DNA of 64,000 nt from JBNKFV01 sp050289485 (GTDB taxonomy: Bacteria; Pseudomonadota; Gammaproteobacteria; Pseudomonadales; Cellvibrionaceae): NCBI GenBank assembly GCA_050289485.1, contig JBNKFV010000029.1, positions 124,001 through 188,000 on the forward strand, written 5' to 3'. Below the pieces are notes generated by a model. That model was given only the letters and a program-made list of their open reading frames with translations. It searched no databases and was not told the DNA's origin. Made by a program: the position numbers and the translations under genes. Every line of letters starts with the position of its first letter. Position 1 is the stretch's first letter. Positions 35,769-45,326 of the stretch are shown piece by piece.

Positions 35769-38700
35769 TCATGCATTGCGCAAATAGTCATCGAGGGCCT
35801 GTCGTAAATCGGTGATAGCTGTCAGGGTGCGCCGGTAATGGGTTTTCAGTTCGGTCAGCGTATTGTCACTTGGCGGGTTCTCGGCTTGTAGTGCTTTGGC
35901 TGCCTTCTCTAACGCTTTACTCTCGGTAAAAAGCGCAATGGCACTGCAGTTGCCGGCACTGCCTTTAATGCTGTGGGCGGCCAGCCCCAACTGCTTCCAG
36001 CGGTTTTGGTTAAATGCCTCGGTTAATTCTTGTTCGCGTTCGTCCAACCCGCTGCGCATGGTACCTGCGAGTTTTGCTACACGCTCTGGCTTGCGAATAC
36101 GTCGCAACAAGTCGTCGTTATCCCAGATGTGGCTTGCGTTTTCAGGGACATGCGCCTCTGATACGTGGGCCTCAGTGGTTGCCAGTGTCGTCGTTAAACT
36201 GTCTACCGTGGGTGTAATCTGCGTGCTTAACCAGCGTACGACCAGTTTTTCGAATGCCTCGTCGTCAATCGGTTTGCTCAGGTAATCATTCATGCCGGCA
36301 TCAAGACATTTCTGGCGGTCTTCCTGCAGTGCGTTGGCGGTCATCGCAATAATGGGTACCCCGCAGTAGCTATCGCCTGCATGTCCAGCACGAATGGCAC
36401 GACTGGCAGTGTAACCGTCCATGATAGGCATTTGGCAGTCCATCAATATGAGGTGGTACGTGGCAGGCGGCGAGCGCTGCAACACGTCCAATGCGGCCTG
36501 CCCATTTTCGGCCACATCGGCTTTCAAACCAAGATGGTGCAACAGCATTATCGCCACTTCCTGGTTCACCGCATTGTCTTCCACTAGCAGGATGCGCGTG
36601 TGTGCAGGCCATACATGGTGGTCTGCTGCGCTAGGCTGGTGTGCTGGTGTTGCCGGGAGCGGGGTATCAGGGTTGGCGAGGTTGTAAAGACGAATTAAGC
36701 TGGATGTCCCCAGAGGTTTGCCTACCACCGGTTTGTCGATATTTTCTTGCGCTTGCGCATATTGCCAGTCTATGGCGCGTACTTCGAGACACCCTTCGAA
36801 AATAGCTGTGCGCTTCAGCAGGGCTATTTCTTCTTTGGTTAGGTTATCGTCTAACAAGAGTACCCGGCTAGGTTGTGATAATACCGCGCATTCAGTCGCC
36901 ATTTGGATGGCGTCCATGGCGTTGTTTGCACCTAAGAAGATAATCCCGGCTGCATCGCAGTAGCTGGCCAGGCTTTCCAGGTTGTGCTGATGAGCGCTGA
37001 CAAACACAATCCCCAGTTGTTGCAGTTGATCAGGTACAAAGGGGTGGTGTTTTTCAACGGCGTGTTTCAGTTGTACTTGAAAGGTGAAGTTACTGCCTTG
37101 TCCTAACTGGCTTCGCAAGTCAATAAAGCCGCCCATCATTTCACACAGGCTGCGGGTAATCGCCAGGCCTAGCCCGGTACCGCCGTATTTGCGTGTGGTA
37201 CTGGTATCGGCCTGCGAAAACGGCTGGAATAATCTGTTTTGTTCCGCTTCACTGATGCCTATACCGGTATCAATCACTTCGGTGGTCAACAGCAGAAAAT
37301 CAGGCTCTTCTTGCAGGTATACGCGTACATGAATGCCTCCTTCCTGGGTAAATTTAATGGCATTGTTTAGTAGGTTCAGCAAAATCTGACGCAGGCGAGT
37401 AGGGTCACCTTTTACCCAGCTCACGGGTAAGTGGCCCATGTCGAGGCTTAGTTCGAGCCCTTTGCTTTGGGCTTCCAGTGCCAGCGTTTCTACCAGCTCT
37501 TCGAAGAGCGCAGGCAGGGTAAAGTCGATTTCTTCCAGATCGAGCCGGTCGGCTTCAATTTTAGAAAAGTCGAGAATATCGTTGATGAGAGTCAGCAGGG
37601 CGTTAGCACTGTTTTTTGCCAAGTGAATTTTGCGGCGCTGGTCGTTATCCAGATGCGATGCCTGCAACAGATTGAGCATGCCTATCACCCCGTTTACCGG
37701 GGTGCGTATTTCGTGGCTCATGGTGGCAAGAAATTCACTTTTGGCACGCGTGGCCGCTTCGGCTTCTTCTTTGGCGTTAATCAATTCGTTGCGCAGTGCG
37801 ACCTGCTCAGAGATGTCCTGGCAGGCGCCGTAAGCTCTAATACATTGGCCGTCAACAAACTCGGTATGCCCGGTAGACAACAGCCATATGCTGGTGCCGT
37901 CGAGTCGCGAGACTTTAATTTCCGTTTTCCATGGCGTGCCATCCTGCTCTGCCCGAGCGATGGCTGCTTCAATTTTTTCGCGGCTTTCGTCGTCGCTATA
38001 GATACGGCTTAACAAGCCTTTCGTGATAGGGGTATCGAGACCAACACCGTGAATGTGTCGGGTCATCTCCGACCAATAGATAGACTGGGTAGCATGGTTG
38101 AACTCCCATGCACCAATGCGTGCTTGTTCGCCCATCTCTTCCAGTAATTTCTGTTGTTGCTCATTTTCTCTTTGGGCGGCTTTGTGCGCGCTGATGTCTT
38201 CAATAAAGCTCCAGATTTTTAACTGGTTATCGCTGTCTCTAATCAGAATGCCGCTAACGCGAATAGGGTAGCGAGAACCATCTTTACGCACATGTTCTTT
38301 TTCGTAGGGCCCGTAACTGCCTGTGGGCAAAAGGGTTTTGAGGTGTGCAATGTCGTTTGCATGATTGGCCGCAGGGGTGAGTTCACGCCAGGTTAGCTGT
38401 TTAAGCTCGTCCAGTGTATAGCCCAAGGGTGCTAACATGGCATCGTTGGCAAAAATAAAATGGCCGGTTTTTAAGTCGTTCAGGCAGATGCCTATGGGCG
38501 AGCGGTCAATCAACCCCTGCAATAGATTTTCGTTGCCTTGCTTTTTCTTCAGCAGGCGCCCAATCACAACAACCGGCACAATAATAATCAGCGCTACCAG
38601 CAGAATCAGTAGGCGGTACACGACGATATTGGGCGGCAGCTGCTGCCATCCGCCTTGGGGTGCTGCGAGTATTTCCCATGTGCCGTAGGGTAGGTGAACC

Positions 38701-39440
38701 AATGTGCTTACCGGTGCAGCCTGCCTGATAGCCAGGTCTCCCAGCAACACTGTTGTACTTAAATCGGTATGGCTCAACACCGTGATCTGCAATGCCTCGT
38801 TGTTGATGAGGCCGCTGTTTTCAAACAGAATTTTCGGGTCGAGCAGGGCCGACACGAGCCCCCAAAACTGCTCAGGTTTATCTTCTGTGGCTGGCAGAAA
38901 GACCGGAAAACGCCCGACCAATGCCTGGCCTCCCTGCACCAGATTAATGGGTCCGGTAATGACCAGCTGGCGCAGGCGCTTGGCCTTTAGGGCGTCTTTT
39001 GCCTGAGTTTCGTGCGTGCCCAGGTTGAGCCCCAGTGCACCTTTGTTTTGCTCATAGGGGTAAACCAGGCTGATCACCATATTGGGCGCTGCACTTAGCG
39101 ATCGTAGCTGGGGAGCATTGTCGATCAAAAACCGCGACTGCCGAGAAAACTTTTCCTGGTTGAGGTTGGGTTCGGCACTGATAGCCGAAGCCAGCCCGAT
39201 TACGGATTGCACGGTAATGTTGAGATTACTTTCTACACCGCCCGTGTACTCGTGCAGTTGCTGCTGGGTTTCACTGCGCAGATTGGTGCGAAAGGTGTCT
39301 ATATAAATTTTGTCGACATAAACGCCGATTACCGTCAGCGTGAGTATCGTGCTTAATAACAGCAGGGTATAAAGCGCGTTAGTACTGTTTAAGCGCATAT
39401 GAGCGGCTTGTTCGAGCTGGAGGTGGGTTTCTGATGGCAT
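35769..39440 (-). CDS. CHASE-PAS-PAS hybrid histidine kinase with two receivers and HPt
   Basis: A 1223-residue hybrid sensor kinase. Order: a membrane helix near residue 30, a periplasmic CHASE domain (SNLNITVQSVIGLASAIS, MVISLVYPYEQNKGALGLNL), a second helix near residue 290, two PAS/PAC modules, dimerisation domain with His576 (FLATMSHEIRTPVNGVIGML), HATPase (NNAIKFT, VIDTGIGIS, GGTGLGLAI), a degenerate receiver lacking a clear acceptor, a full receiver with Asp1001 (LILMDCQMPIMDGYT) and a C-terminal HPt with His1156 (AAHSIKGSAGN). It resembles BarA/ArcB-type phosphorelays. No response regulator is adjacent. ATG 39440 is my choice; TTG 39476 and ATG 39398 are in frame and equally hard to exclude. 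Confidence 0.88.
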   Translation of the reverse strand: MPSETHLQLEQAAHMRLNSTNALYTLLLLSTILTLTVIGVYVDKIYIDTFRTNLRSETQQQLHEYTGGVESNLNITVQSVIGLASAISAEPNLNQEKFSRQSRFLIDNAPQLRSLSAAPNMVISLVYPYEQNKGALGLNLGTHETQAKDALKAKRLRQLVITGPINLVQGGQALVGRFPVFLPATEDKPEQFWGLVSALLDPKILFENSGLINNEALQITVLSHTDLSTTVLLGDLAIRQAAPVSTLVHLPYGTWEILAAPQGGWQQLPPNIVVYRLLILLVALIIIVPVVVIGRLLKKKQGNENLLQGLIDRSPIGICLNDLKTGHFIFANDAMLAPLGYTLDELKQLTWRELTPAANHANDIAHLKTLLPTGSYGPYEKEHVRKDGSRYPIRVSGILIRDSDNQLKIWSFIEDISAHKAAQRENEQQQKLLEEMGEQARIGAWEFNHATQSIYWSEMTRHIHGVGLDTPITKGLLSRIYSDDESREKIEAAIARAEQDGTPWKTEIKVSRLDGTSIWLLSTGHTEFVDGQCIRAYGACQDISEQVALRNELINAKEEAEAATRAKSEFLATMSHEIRTPVNGVIGMLNLLQASHLDNDQRRKIHLAKNSANALLTLINDILDFSKIEADRLDLEEIDFTLPALFEELVETLALEAQSKGLELSLDMGHLPVSWVKGDPTRLRQILLNLLNNAIKFTQEGGIHVRVYLQEEPDFLLLTTEVIDTGIGISEAEQNRLFQPFSQADTSTTRKYGGTGLGLAITRSLCEMMGGFIDLRSQLGQGSNFTFQVQLKHAVEKHHPFVPDQLQQLGIVFVSAHQHNLESLASYCDAAGIIFLGANNAMDAIQMATECAVLSQPSRVLLLDDNLTKEEIALLKRTAIFEGCLEVRAIDWQYAQAQENIDKPVVGKPLGTSSLIRLYNLANPDTPLPATPAHQPSAADHHVWPAHTRILLVEDNAVNQEVAIMLLHHLGLKADVAENGQAALDVLQRSPPATYHLILMDCQMPIMDGYTASRAIRAGHAGDSYCGVPIIAMTANALQEDRQKCLDAGMNDYLSKPIDDEAFEKLVVRWLSTQITPTVDSLTTTLATTEAHVSEAHVPENASHIWDNDDLLRRIRKPERVAKLAGTMRSGLDEREQELTEAFNQNRWKQLGLAAHSIKGSAGNCSAIALFTESKALEKAAKALQAENPPSDNTLTELKTHYRRTLTAITDLRQALDDYLRNA

Positions 39441-39608
39441 TGCGCGTGGGGTACCTTGCAAATTAGTGGCTGCCAATGCTGTAAATTAGTGTGAACAGGC
39501 TCTAGCACGTTCGAATATCTCTCAAGCATAGATGAAAGAAAAAACTATGTCATTTGCTGGTTCTCTGGGGTGATATAAATCCCGTTATACCCTTACTTTC
39601 AGTTAGGC

Positions 39609-40155
39609 CTATTTCATCAAAGATTTAATGTCGAGTATAAAATGTGCTAACGCAGGGTTTTCTACCTGTGTTTTGCGTTTAAACAGAAAAAAATGTCCAG
39701 CCGAAACCGTGCGTATCAATGTCGAGTACGGTAAACCGTGGTTTATCAATGCTAAACAGCTTGTCACTGTACGCCAGAACCGTCATTTCGCAGCCGGATG
39801 ATCATGACTTGTTACAATGCGCAACTGCATCTCTACCCGCAGCTCCCAGTCAATCCCTTCGAGGCAGGTTTCTTGTTCCATGGCAAAAAGCAGTAGGTCG
39901 TAAGCGCCTGTGCATAGCTCTTCAATACGGCTGACCTGTACCGACTGATAGGGTACGAATATTGGCAAATTTTTCCTGTAAGTGGTAAGTGGCGTTGGGT
40001 ATCAGTTCTGGCAGCAGTGCCGGTACAGCTTTTATTTTTACGATTTCCCCATCGTGAGTACGCAGTTGTTGCCGCTGGCGTTTGGTCTCATCAACTGTCC
40101 TTCATGCGCGAATGATTTTGAGTTGTGCCAGTTTAATAAACAGGCTCCTGTTGAG
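39609..40155 (-). pseudogene. Decayed LysR-family regulator gene
   Basis: Minus-strand fragments in several frames line up in order like a LysR regulator: SLFIKLAQLKIIRA (start of the helix-turn-helix region, followed by a stop), RQRQQLRTHDGEIVKIKAVPALLPELIPN (start of the effector domain), then in another frame FVPYQSVQVSRIEELCTGAYDLLLFAME and LRIVTSHDHPAAK, and finally HFFLFKRKTQVENPALAHFILDIKSL (C-terminus). At least two frameshifts and an internal deletion of most of the DNA-binding domain are needed. It lies upstream of, and divergent to, the sulfatase gene, so it may once have controlled that locus, now served by the AraC protein. The rest of the 39441-40280 gap holds nothing else I can support. 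Confidence 0.65.
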
Positions 40156-40280
40156 TAGAGTATTTAAGAAACATGTTAACTTTTGGTTGCAATTAATCAA
40201 AAATAATTCAATTTAAATATTGATGTTCTGCTATTAGGGTGGACTGAAAATAAAATCAGCATGATATTCGAGGGAAAAAT

Positions 40281-41678
40281 GTGATCAGTCGCAGAACTTT
40301 TATTCAAGCCGCTGCCGGTGTTACCGCGGCCAGTGTTGTCAGTCACGGCGCGTTGGCTTCTCGTAAAAACAGCAAGCCCAACGTATTGTTTATTATGGCC
40401 GACGACCTTGGCTACGGTGATTTAAGCTGTTTTGGGCGACCAGATTATAAAACGCCGGTGATCGATCAGCTTGCCAGCGAGGGGGTAAAGCTTGATCAAA
40501 CCTATGCGAATTCGTCAGTGTGTTCGCCCACCCGCACGGCCCTGCTTACCGGGCGCTATCAGTATCGTTTGCCGATAGGACTTGAAGAACCTTTGAGTAA
40601 AGCACAAGTGGGCATGCCACCCTCTCATCCAACAATGGCATCGCAGTTTAAAGCCGCTGGCTATAACACCGCCCTCATTGGAAAATGGCATTTGGGGATG
40701 GCGCCCGACTATGGTCCGCTGAAAAGCGGTTATGACCATTTTTTTGGTTTTTACCCTGGTGGGGTTGATTACTTCGAACATAAAATCGTTCATGGGAAAA
40801 AACGCTATGGCGATGAGTTTTCCGGCGATGGGCTATGGGATGATACTGCGCCAGTTCGCATCGAAGGCTACCTTACCGATGTGTTTGCGGATAAAACGGT
40901 TGAGCGTATCGGTGAGATGGCGGATGACACCAAGCCGTTTTTTCTAAGTTTGCATTTCAGTGCTCCTCATTGGCCGTGGGAAGGCCCCAACGACATTCGC
41001 CGCTCACGTGATCTAACCAGTATATTCGATACCGACGGTGGAAATCTGGCCATTTACGCTGAAATGGTCAAAAGCCTCGACGCTAACGTGGGGCGTGTAC
41101 TGGCTGAGTTAAAACGCCTTGGCATCGACGACAACACTATTGTGGTATTTACCAGTGATAACGGTGGTGAGCGCTTTTCTTATAACTGGCCTTTCGTTGG
41201 TCAAAAAGGTGAGCTGTATGAGGGTGGAATTCGTGTGCCTGGCATTGTTCGTTGGCCTGGTTATATCGCGGCAGGCAGCCAAAGTGACCAGGTTATTACC
41301 TCAATGGACTGGATGCCCACCCTGTTAGCGGCCGCAGGTGGGCACGCCGACAAAGGGGTTCCACTCGATGGTATCAACGTGATGCCAGTGCTTATGGGCA
41401 AAGCCAAGCCGCATAAGCGCACATTGTTTTGGCGCTATAAAGCGCACGAACAAAAAGCGGTGCGCGACGGTAACTGGAAATATCTTAAAATGGGTGAAAA
41501 AGAATTTCTGTTTGACGTAGTTGTTGATCGGCGAGAGAGGGCTGACTTGAAAGAACTGCACCCAGCAGTGTTTGAGCGTTTGAAAGCAGCCTATGCGCGA
41601 TGGGATAGCACTATGCTGCCTTATCCTGCCGACTCGTTCAGTCATGATCCAAAGCATATATTTACCGACCGTTATTAG
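40281..41678 (+). CDS. Tat-exported type I sulfatase
   Basis: A 465-residue arylsulfatase-family enzyme. The Tat signal SRRTFIQAAAG (residues 3-13) is followed by PNVLFIMADDLGYGDLSCFG with metal ligands D41 and D42. CSPTR at 81-85 is a cysteine-type sulfatase motif in which C81 should become formylglycine through a separate maturase. GKWHLG (K135, H137), H230 and SDNGG (D293-N294) complete the active site. It hydrolyses a sulfate ester in the periplasm. The GTG start has GAGGG 6 bases upstream. The next genes encode a TonB receptor, a SnoaL-like protein and AraC, suggesting uptake and desulfation of one compound. No maturase gene is in the window. Confidence 0.93.
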   Translation: MISRRTFIQAAAGVTAASVVSHGALASRKNSKPNVLFIMADDLGYGDLSCFGRPDYKTPVIDQLASEGVKLDQTYANSSVCSPTRTALLTGRYQYRLPIGLEEPLSKAQVGMPPSHPTMASQFKAAGYNTALIGKWHLGMAPDYGPLKSGYDHFFGFYPGGVDYFEHKIVHGKKRYGDEFSGDGLWDDTAPVRIEGYLTDVFADKTVERIGEMADDTKPFFLSLHFSAPHWPWEGPNDIRRSRDLTSIFDTDGGNLAIYAEMVKSLDANVGRVLAELKRLGIDDNTIVVFTSDNGGERFSYNWPFVGQKGELYEGGIRVPGIVRWPGYIAAGSQSDQVITSMDWMPTLLAAAGGHADKGVPLDGINVMPVLMGKAKPHKRTLFWRYKAHEQKAVRDGNWKYLKMGEKEFLFDVVVDRRERADLKELHPAVFERLKAAYARWDSTMLPYPADSFSHDPKHIFTDRY

Positions 41679-41688
41679 GGTTAATGCT

Positions 41689-41715
41689 GCAAGCAGGCAG
41701 TTGCTGCCTGCTTGC
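41689..41715 (+). terminator. Strong hairpin after the sulfatase gene
   Basis: A perfect 12-bp inverted repeat (left arm 41689-41700, right arm 41704-41715) with a 3-base loop begins 10 bases after the stop. Only TTCTG follows rather than a T-run, so it is a weak terminator or a 3'-end protecting structure. Confidence 0.6.
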
Positions 41716-41788
41716 TTCTGATGATGTATCCGTTTTAATAATCAGATATCTTCCTGTTTGTTGACTTTTATGCATTTTTTATATAGAA

Positions 41789-41797
41789 AGATGTCAA
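41789..41797 (+). promoter_or_regulatory. Candidate AraC-regulator half-site upstream of TonB receptor
   Basis: AGATGTCAA here is identical to the right arm of the inverted repeat at 46532-46555 upstream of the araC-type gene. It lies 35 bases before the TTGACA box at 41832. Shared operator use is inferred. Confidence 0.35.
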
Positions 41798-41831
41798 AAC
41801 AACATTTTTTAACAATAGAGCTTTCTGTTGA

Positions 41832-41861
41832 TTGACACTGCTAAACAAAGTGCACAATAAT
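41832..41861 (+). promoter_or_regulatory. Candidate sigma-70 promoter of the TonB receptor
   Basis: A perfect -35 box TTGACA (41832-41837) and AATAAT (41856-41861, five of six matches to the -10 consensus) are separated by 18 bases, about 170 bases before the receptor start. The surrounding 41716-42031 gap is A+T-rich and holds no gene. Confidence 0.5.
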
Positions 41862-42031
41862 AACATTGCTCCATACTTAAAAATAATAATGGCATTGCCT
41901 CATAAGGTGTTGTTAAACACCATTACATTATCCAGTAGTGAGAAGTAGATAAAGACCATAAGGCTTCGTGATAGAGGTCTGTGTGGCTGTGCTATATCGT
42001 AAATTCACACTACAACAATGAGAAATGGATA

Positions 42032-44368
42032 ATGTATAAAAACGTAAAATTTCCGTGTACCCCTTTAACCCTCGCGAGCGTCATTGGCTTGGCTGTAGTT
42101 GGCCAAACCGCAGTGGCACAAACTGAAACCTTACTGGAAGAAGTGACGGTAACCGCACAATTTCGTGAGCAGCGCGTTCAAGATACGCCTTTGTCGGTAA
42201 CAGCTGTGAGTGCTGATATGATGGAAGCACGCAACCAGCTGAGCATTGAAGATGTTGCCGCGCAGGCACCAAACGTAAACCTGACTGCGCAGGGCAGTGC
42301 GTTTGGCCCATCGGTATTGTCATATATTCGCGGTGTGGGTCAGTATGACTTTAATCCCGCGTACGAACCTGGCGTGGGTATGTATATCGACGATATCTAT
42401 TACCCCACACTCACCGGTGCGAACTTTGATTTGCTCGATTTGGAGCGAGTTGAAGTGCTGCGTGGCCCGCAAGGTACACTCACTGGCCGTAACTCTATTG
42501 GTGGTGCGATTAAGCTGTATAGTCGTCGGCCATCGGGTGGTAACGGCGGTTTTGTTGAGGCGAGTTATGGTAGCCGCCACTTAATGGATATTCGTGCGGC
42601 GAGCGACTTCAGTTTGACCGAGACATTGTCTGGCCGTATTTCCGGTGTTTATAAAAGTCAGGACGGTTTTGTCGATCGCGTTGATTATGGTTGTGCCAAC
42701 CCTGGTAACGCCGAAGGTATTGTCGCCACTCGCTCCCCTGGAAACTGTACATTGGGCAAGTTGGGTGACGAAGGTTACGCTGGGTTGCGCAGTACACTGC
42801 GTTATACGCCTGTTGAAACGTTAGACATTATGCTCACTGCAGATTACGTCAGTATGGATCGCTCTGGTGGTTCTGATGTTCTGACTGTATCAGATCTGAA
42901 CCCCAATTACCTATGCGGCGATCGTTGCAATTATGTTACTTATCAAAACGTTGCCGGTACCTATCCCCCTGGCACAGTTCCCTATTCTGATGTGCCAACA
43001 ACAGTTTTTCCTACTAATGTAACGTTTGAAAGTACTGGTTGGGGATTGAATGTTGACTGGGGGCTAACAGAGTCACTTCAGGTGCAGTCTATTAGTGCTT
43101 ACCGCACTTACAATACAACCTGGAGTACAGACGACGATTTTACGCCAGATCCAGCCGTAGCAGCGGCGGGTTATAACGACATGGATCACCGGTTTTTTAG
43201 TCAGGAATTTCGTCTCAATGGCGGTATAAATGACAATATTCAATACACTCTAGGTGCGTACTACTCTGACCAGAAAACGGTGTATTTCACCTTGCAAGAT
43301 ATTCGCTATTTACCGCCGATTCCTCCATTTAACTTTGGTCTTTTTCAGTTTATGGGTGATGACCCCGTAGAGGCAGATACCTCTGCGGCCTTTGCCACCT
43401 TAATTTACTCGGTAACCGATAACCTTAATGTGACATTGGGTTATCGGTATACGGAAGAAAGTAAAACCTACACCTTTGTGCGTCGTAACTGGGATGGTAC
43501 CCCGGGTGCCCCCCTGGTTGGCGCGCTCGATGGTCTGCAGGCTAAGTATGACGGTGATGAAGACGATTACCGTTTGTCGGTTGACTATCGCTTTAGTGAC
43601 GATTTAATGGTGTACGGTTCCTTTTCAACCGGTTTTAAAGGCGGCGGTGTAAGTGCGCGTCCATTTACAGCCACGCAGGCTACCAAGGGCCAGTTTGACC
43701 CTGAAACCATAGACGCCTTTGAAGTGGGTATTAAGTCTAGCCCGTTGGAAAACTCAAACTTAAATGTTGCTGTTTTTCGCAACGATTACAAAGATAAGCA
43801 AATGCCTATACGCGACTGTAGCGTTCTTGATGGCTTCCCCGGTGCACCCTGCGCAGCAATTCGTAATGCTGGTGATGGGGTGATTCAAGGCGTAGAGGTT
43901 GAGTTTACTGCATTGTTTGGGCCGTTAGCCGTTGATGCAGCCTATAGTTATCTCGACAGTGAGTGGGATCGAATCGCACCAGAGGTGGGTGACGCCTACC
44001 TTGAATCTGACCCCATGTATTTCTTTGCGCCTGATCAAAAGTTTACCTTGGGTCTACAGTATGACTTCAATCTAAACAACAATGGCAATATTTATACTCG
44101 CGTTGATGCAACTCATACAGGGGAAATGTTCAGCGACCGTGTTATTGGTAATGAAGCTTATTATCTGCCTAGCACCAATGTGGTTAATGCTCGTATGGCT
44201 TGGCGCAATGCGGAGGGCGACTTGGATGTTGCTCTGCAAGTGTCTAACCTCACTGATGAAAATATTCGCTACGCAAGATTTGCGGCGATTTACGGTTTTA
44301 CCAGCACTGCTTACGAAACCTTGGGTGACCCACGAGAGTGGTCTATTACCGTTAAGCGGAGTTTTTAA
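42032..44368 (+). CDS. TonB-dependent receptor of the sulfatase locus
   Basis: A 778-residue receptor. ATG 42032 starts a signal peptide ending near TAVAQ (about residue 30), then a TonB box-like EEVTVTAQ, a plug domain (DTPLSVTAVSADMM, SYIRGVGQYDFNPAYEPGVGMYIDDIYYP, LDLERVEVLRGPQGTLTGRNSIGGAIKLYSRRP) and a barrel ending in ITVKRSF. The plug style matches receptors for aromatic, steroid-like or sugar substrates in marine proteobacteria rather than classical siderophore receptors. The neighbouring sulfatase suggests a sulfated ligand. The longer frame to 41981 lacks a signal peptide at its start. A terminator follows. Confidence 0.92.
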   Translation: MYKNVKFPCTPLTLASVIGLAVVGQTAVAQTETLLEEVTVTAQFREQRVQDTPLSVTAVSADMMEARNQLSIEDVAAQAPNVNLTAQGSAFGPSVLSYIRGVGQYDFNPAYEPGVGMYIDDIYYPTLTGANFDLLDLERVEVLRGPQGTLTGRNSIGGAIKLYSRRPSGGNGGFVEASYGSRHLMDIRAASDFSLTETLSGRISGVYKSQDGFVDRVDYGCANPGNAEGIVATRSPGNCTLGKLGDEGYAGLRSTLRYTPVETLDIMLTADYVSMDRSGGSDVLTVSDLNPNYLCGDRCNYVTYQNVAGTYPPGTVPYSDVPTTVFPTNVTFESTGWGLNVDWGLTESLQVQSISAYRTYNTTWSTDDDFTPDPAVAAAGYNDMDHRFFSQEFRLNGGINDNIQYTLGAYYSDQKTVYFTLQDIRYLPPIPPFNFGLFQFMGDDPVEADTSAAFATLIYSVTDNLNVTLGYRYTEESKTYTFVRRNWDGTPGAPLVGALDGLQAKYDGDEDDYRLSVDYRFSDDLMVYGSFSTGFKGGGVSARPFTATQATKGQFDPETIDAFEVGIKSSPLENSNLNVAVFRNDYKDKQMPIRDCSVLDGFPGAPCAAIRNAGDGVIQGVEVEFTALFGPLAVDAAYSYLDSEWDRIAPEVGDAYLESDPMYFFAPDQKFTLGLQYDFNLNNNGNIYTRVDATHTGEMFSDRVIGNEAYYLPSTNVVNARMAWRNAEGDLDVALQVSNLTDENIRYARFAAIYGFTSTAYETLGDPREWSITVKRSF

Positions 44369-44392
44369 AGGGAAGTTGTACGCACGCCTCTA

Positions 44393-44420
44393 AGGGCCGA
44401 TATTTTCGGCCCTCTTTTTT
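44393..44420 (+). terminator. Rho-independent terminator after TonB receptor
   Basis: An 8-bp stem AGGGCCGA/TCGGCCCT with a 5-base loop is followed by CTTTTTT. A typical strong terminator. Confidence 0.92.
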
Positions 44421-44529
44421 CTTTCTACTATGTTTGTTATCCGGCAAAAATTAATGTCCTTGGTGCTTTACCGGCAGAGATACAGCTTGTAGCAAATAGT
44501 GATAATGCATAATAAACGTTGGAGATGTT

Positions 44530-45267
44530 ATGGCTGATGAAGTGAATGAGCTTAAGCAAACTGTTGCGAGCCTGGTAAAAACGGTTGAGCAATTAAATAA
44601 GCGTTTGCAGGTTCAGGAGGATGAGCAAGCTATTCGTAAGTTACACCACCTGTATGGCTATTTGATTGATAAATGCATGTACAACGAAGTGGTGGATTTG
44701 TTTACCGATGACTGTGAAGTGCGTTTTATGGGCGGTATTTATCGTGGCAGAGAAGGCGCTGAGCGGCTTTACGTTAAGCGCTTTCAGACGCGTTTTACCC
44801 ACGGCAATAATGGTCCGATTGATGGCTGGCTACTTGATCATCCCATGAGTCAGGATATTGTCGATATCGATCCCGATGGGAAAACGGCAAAAGCACGTTT
44901 TCGCTGCAATATGATGGCGGGTCAGCATAAAGATTTTGGCACGCCCCGGCAGTGGTGGGAGGGCGCTTTGTACGAGAATACTTATCGCAAAGTTGACGGT
45001 GTTTGGCGTATTGAGGTTTTGAACTATGTACCACAATGGCACGCAGACTTTGAAACCGGTTGGGCGCATACCCGCTACAATTTTGTGCCGTTTTTAGCCG
45101 AAACCGTCAGTGATGAAAAACCGTTAGGCCCAGACGAGCTGTACACCGACAGATGGTTGTGGCCTACCCATAAAGTGGTGCCTTTTCATATGAATCACCC
45201 GGTTACGGGTAAGCCAATGATTGCTGAGCGTTGGCAGGGCGATATTGATCGGGAAAACAAACGTTAG
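44530..45267 (+). CDS. SnoaL-like (nuclear transport factor 2 fold) protein
   Basis: A 245-residue protein. An N-terminal coiled-coil-like segment (residues 3-35, ELKQTVASLVKTVEQLNKRL) precedes a SnoaL_4-type cone fold (DEQAIRKLHHLYGYLIDKCMYNEVVDLFTDDCEVRFMGGIYRGREGAERLY). Proteins of this fold include hydratases, isomerases and dehydratases acting on cyclic or steroid-like compounds, so it may process the desulfated product. There is no signal peptide, so it is cytoplasmic. GGAG lies 5 bases before the ATG. It has its own terminator and is convergent with the AraC gene. Confidence 0.82.
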   Translation: MADEVNELKQTVASLVKTVEQLNKRLQVQEDEQAIRKLHHLYGYLIDKCMYNEVVDLFTDDCEVRFMGGIYRGREGAERLYVKRFQTRFTHGNNGPIDGWLLDHPMSQDIVDIDPDGKTAKARFRCNMMAGQHKDFGTPRQWWEGALYENTYRKVDGVWRIEVLNYVPQWHADFETGWAHTRYNFVPFLAETVSDEKPLGPDELYTDRWLWPTHKVVPFHMNHPVTGKPMIAERWQGDIDRENKR

Positions 45268-45290
45268 ACAATGATTGTTAATAAGGCTCG

Positions 45291-45326
45291 ATAAAGCGCA
45301 GCACAAATTAGCTGTGCTTTATTTTT
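45291..45326 (+). terminator. Rho-independent terminator after SnoaL-like gene
   Basis: A 12-bp stem (45291-45302 with 45311-45322, one G-U pair) with an 8-base A/T-rich loop is followed by a T-run. It overlaps the stop codon of the convergent AraC gene. Confidence 0.8.
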
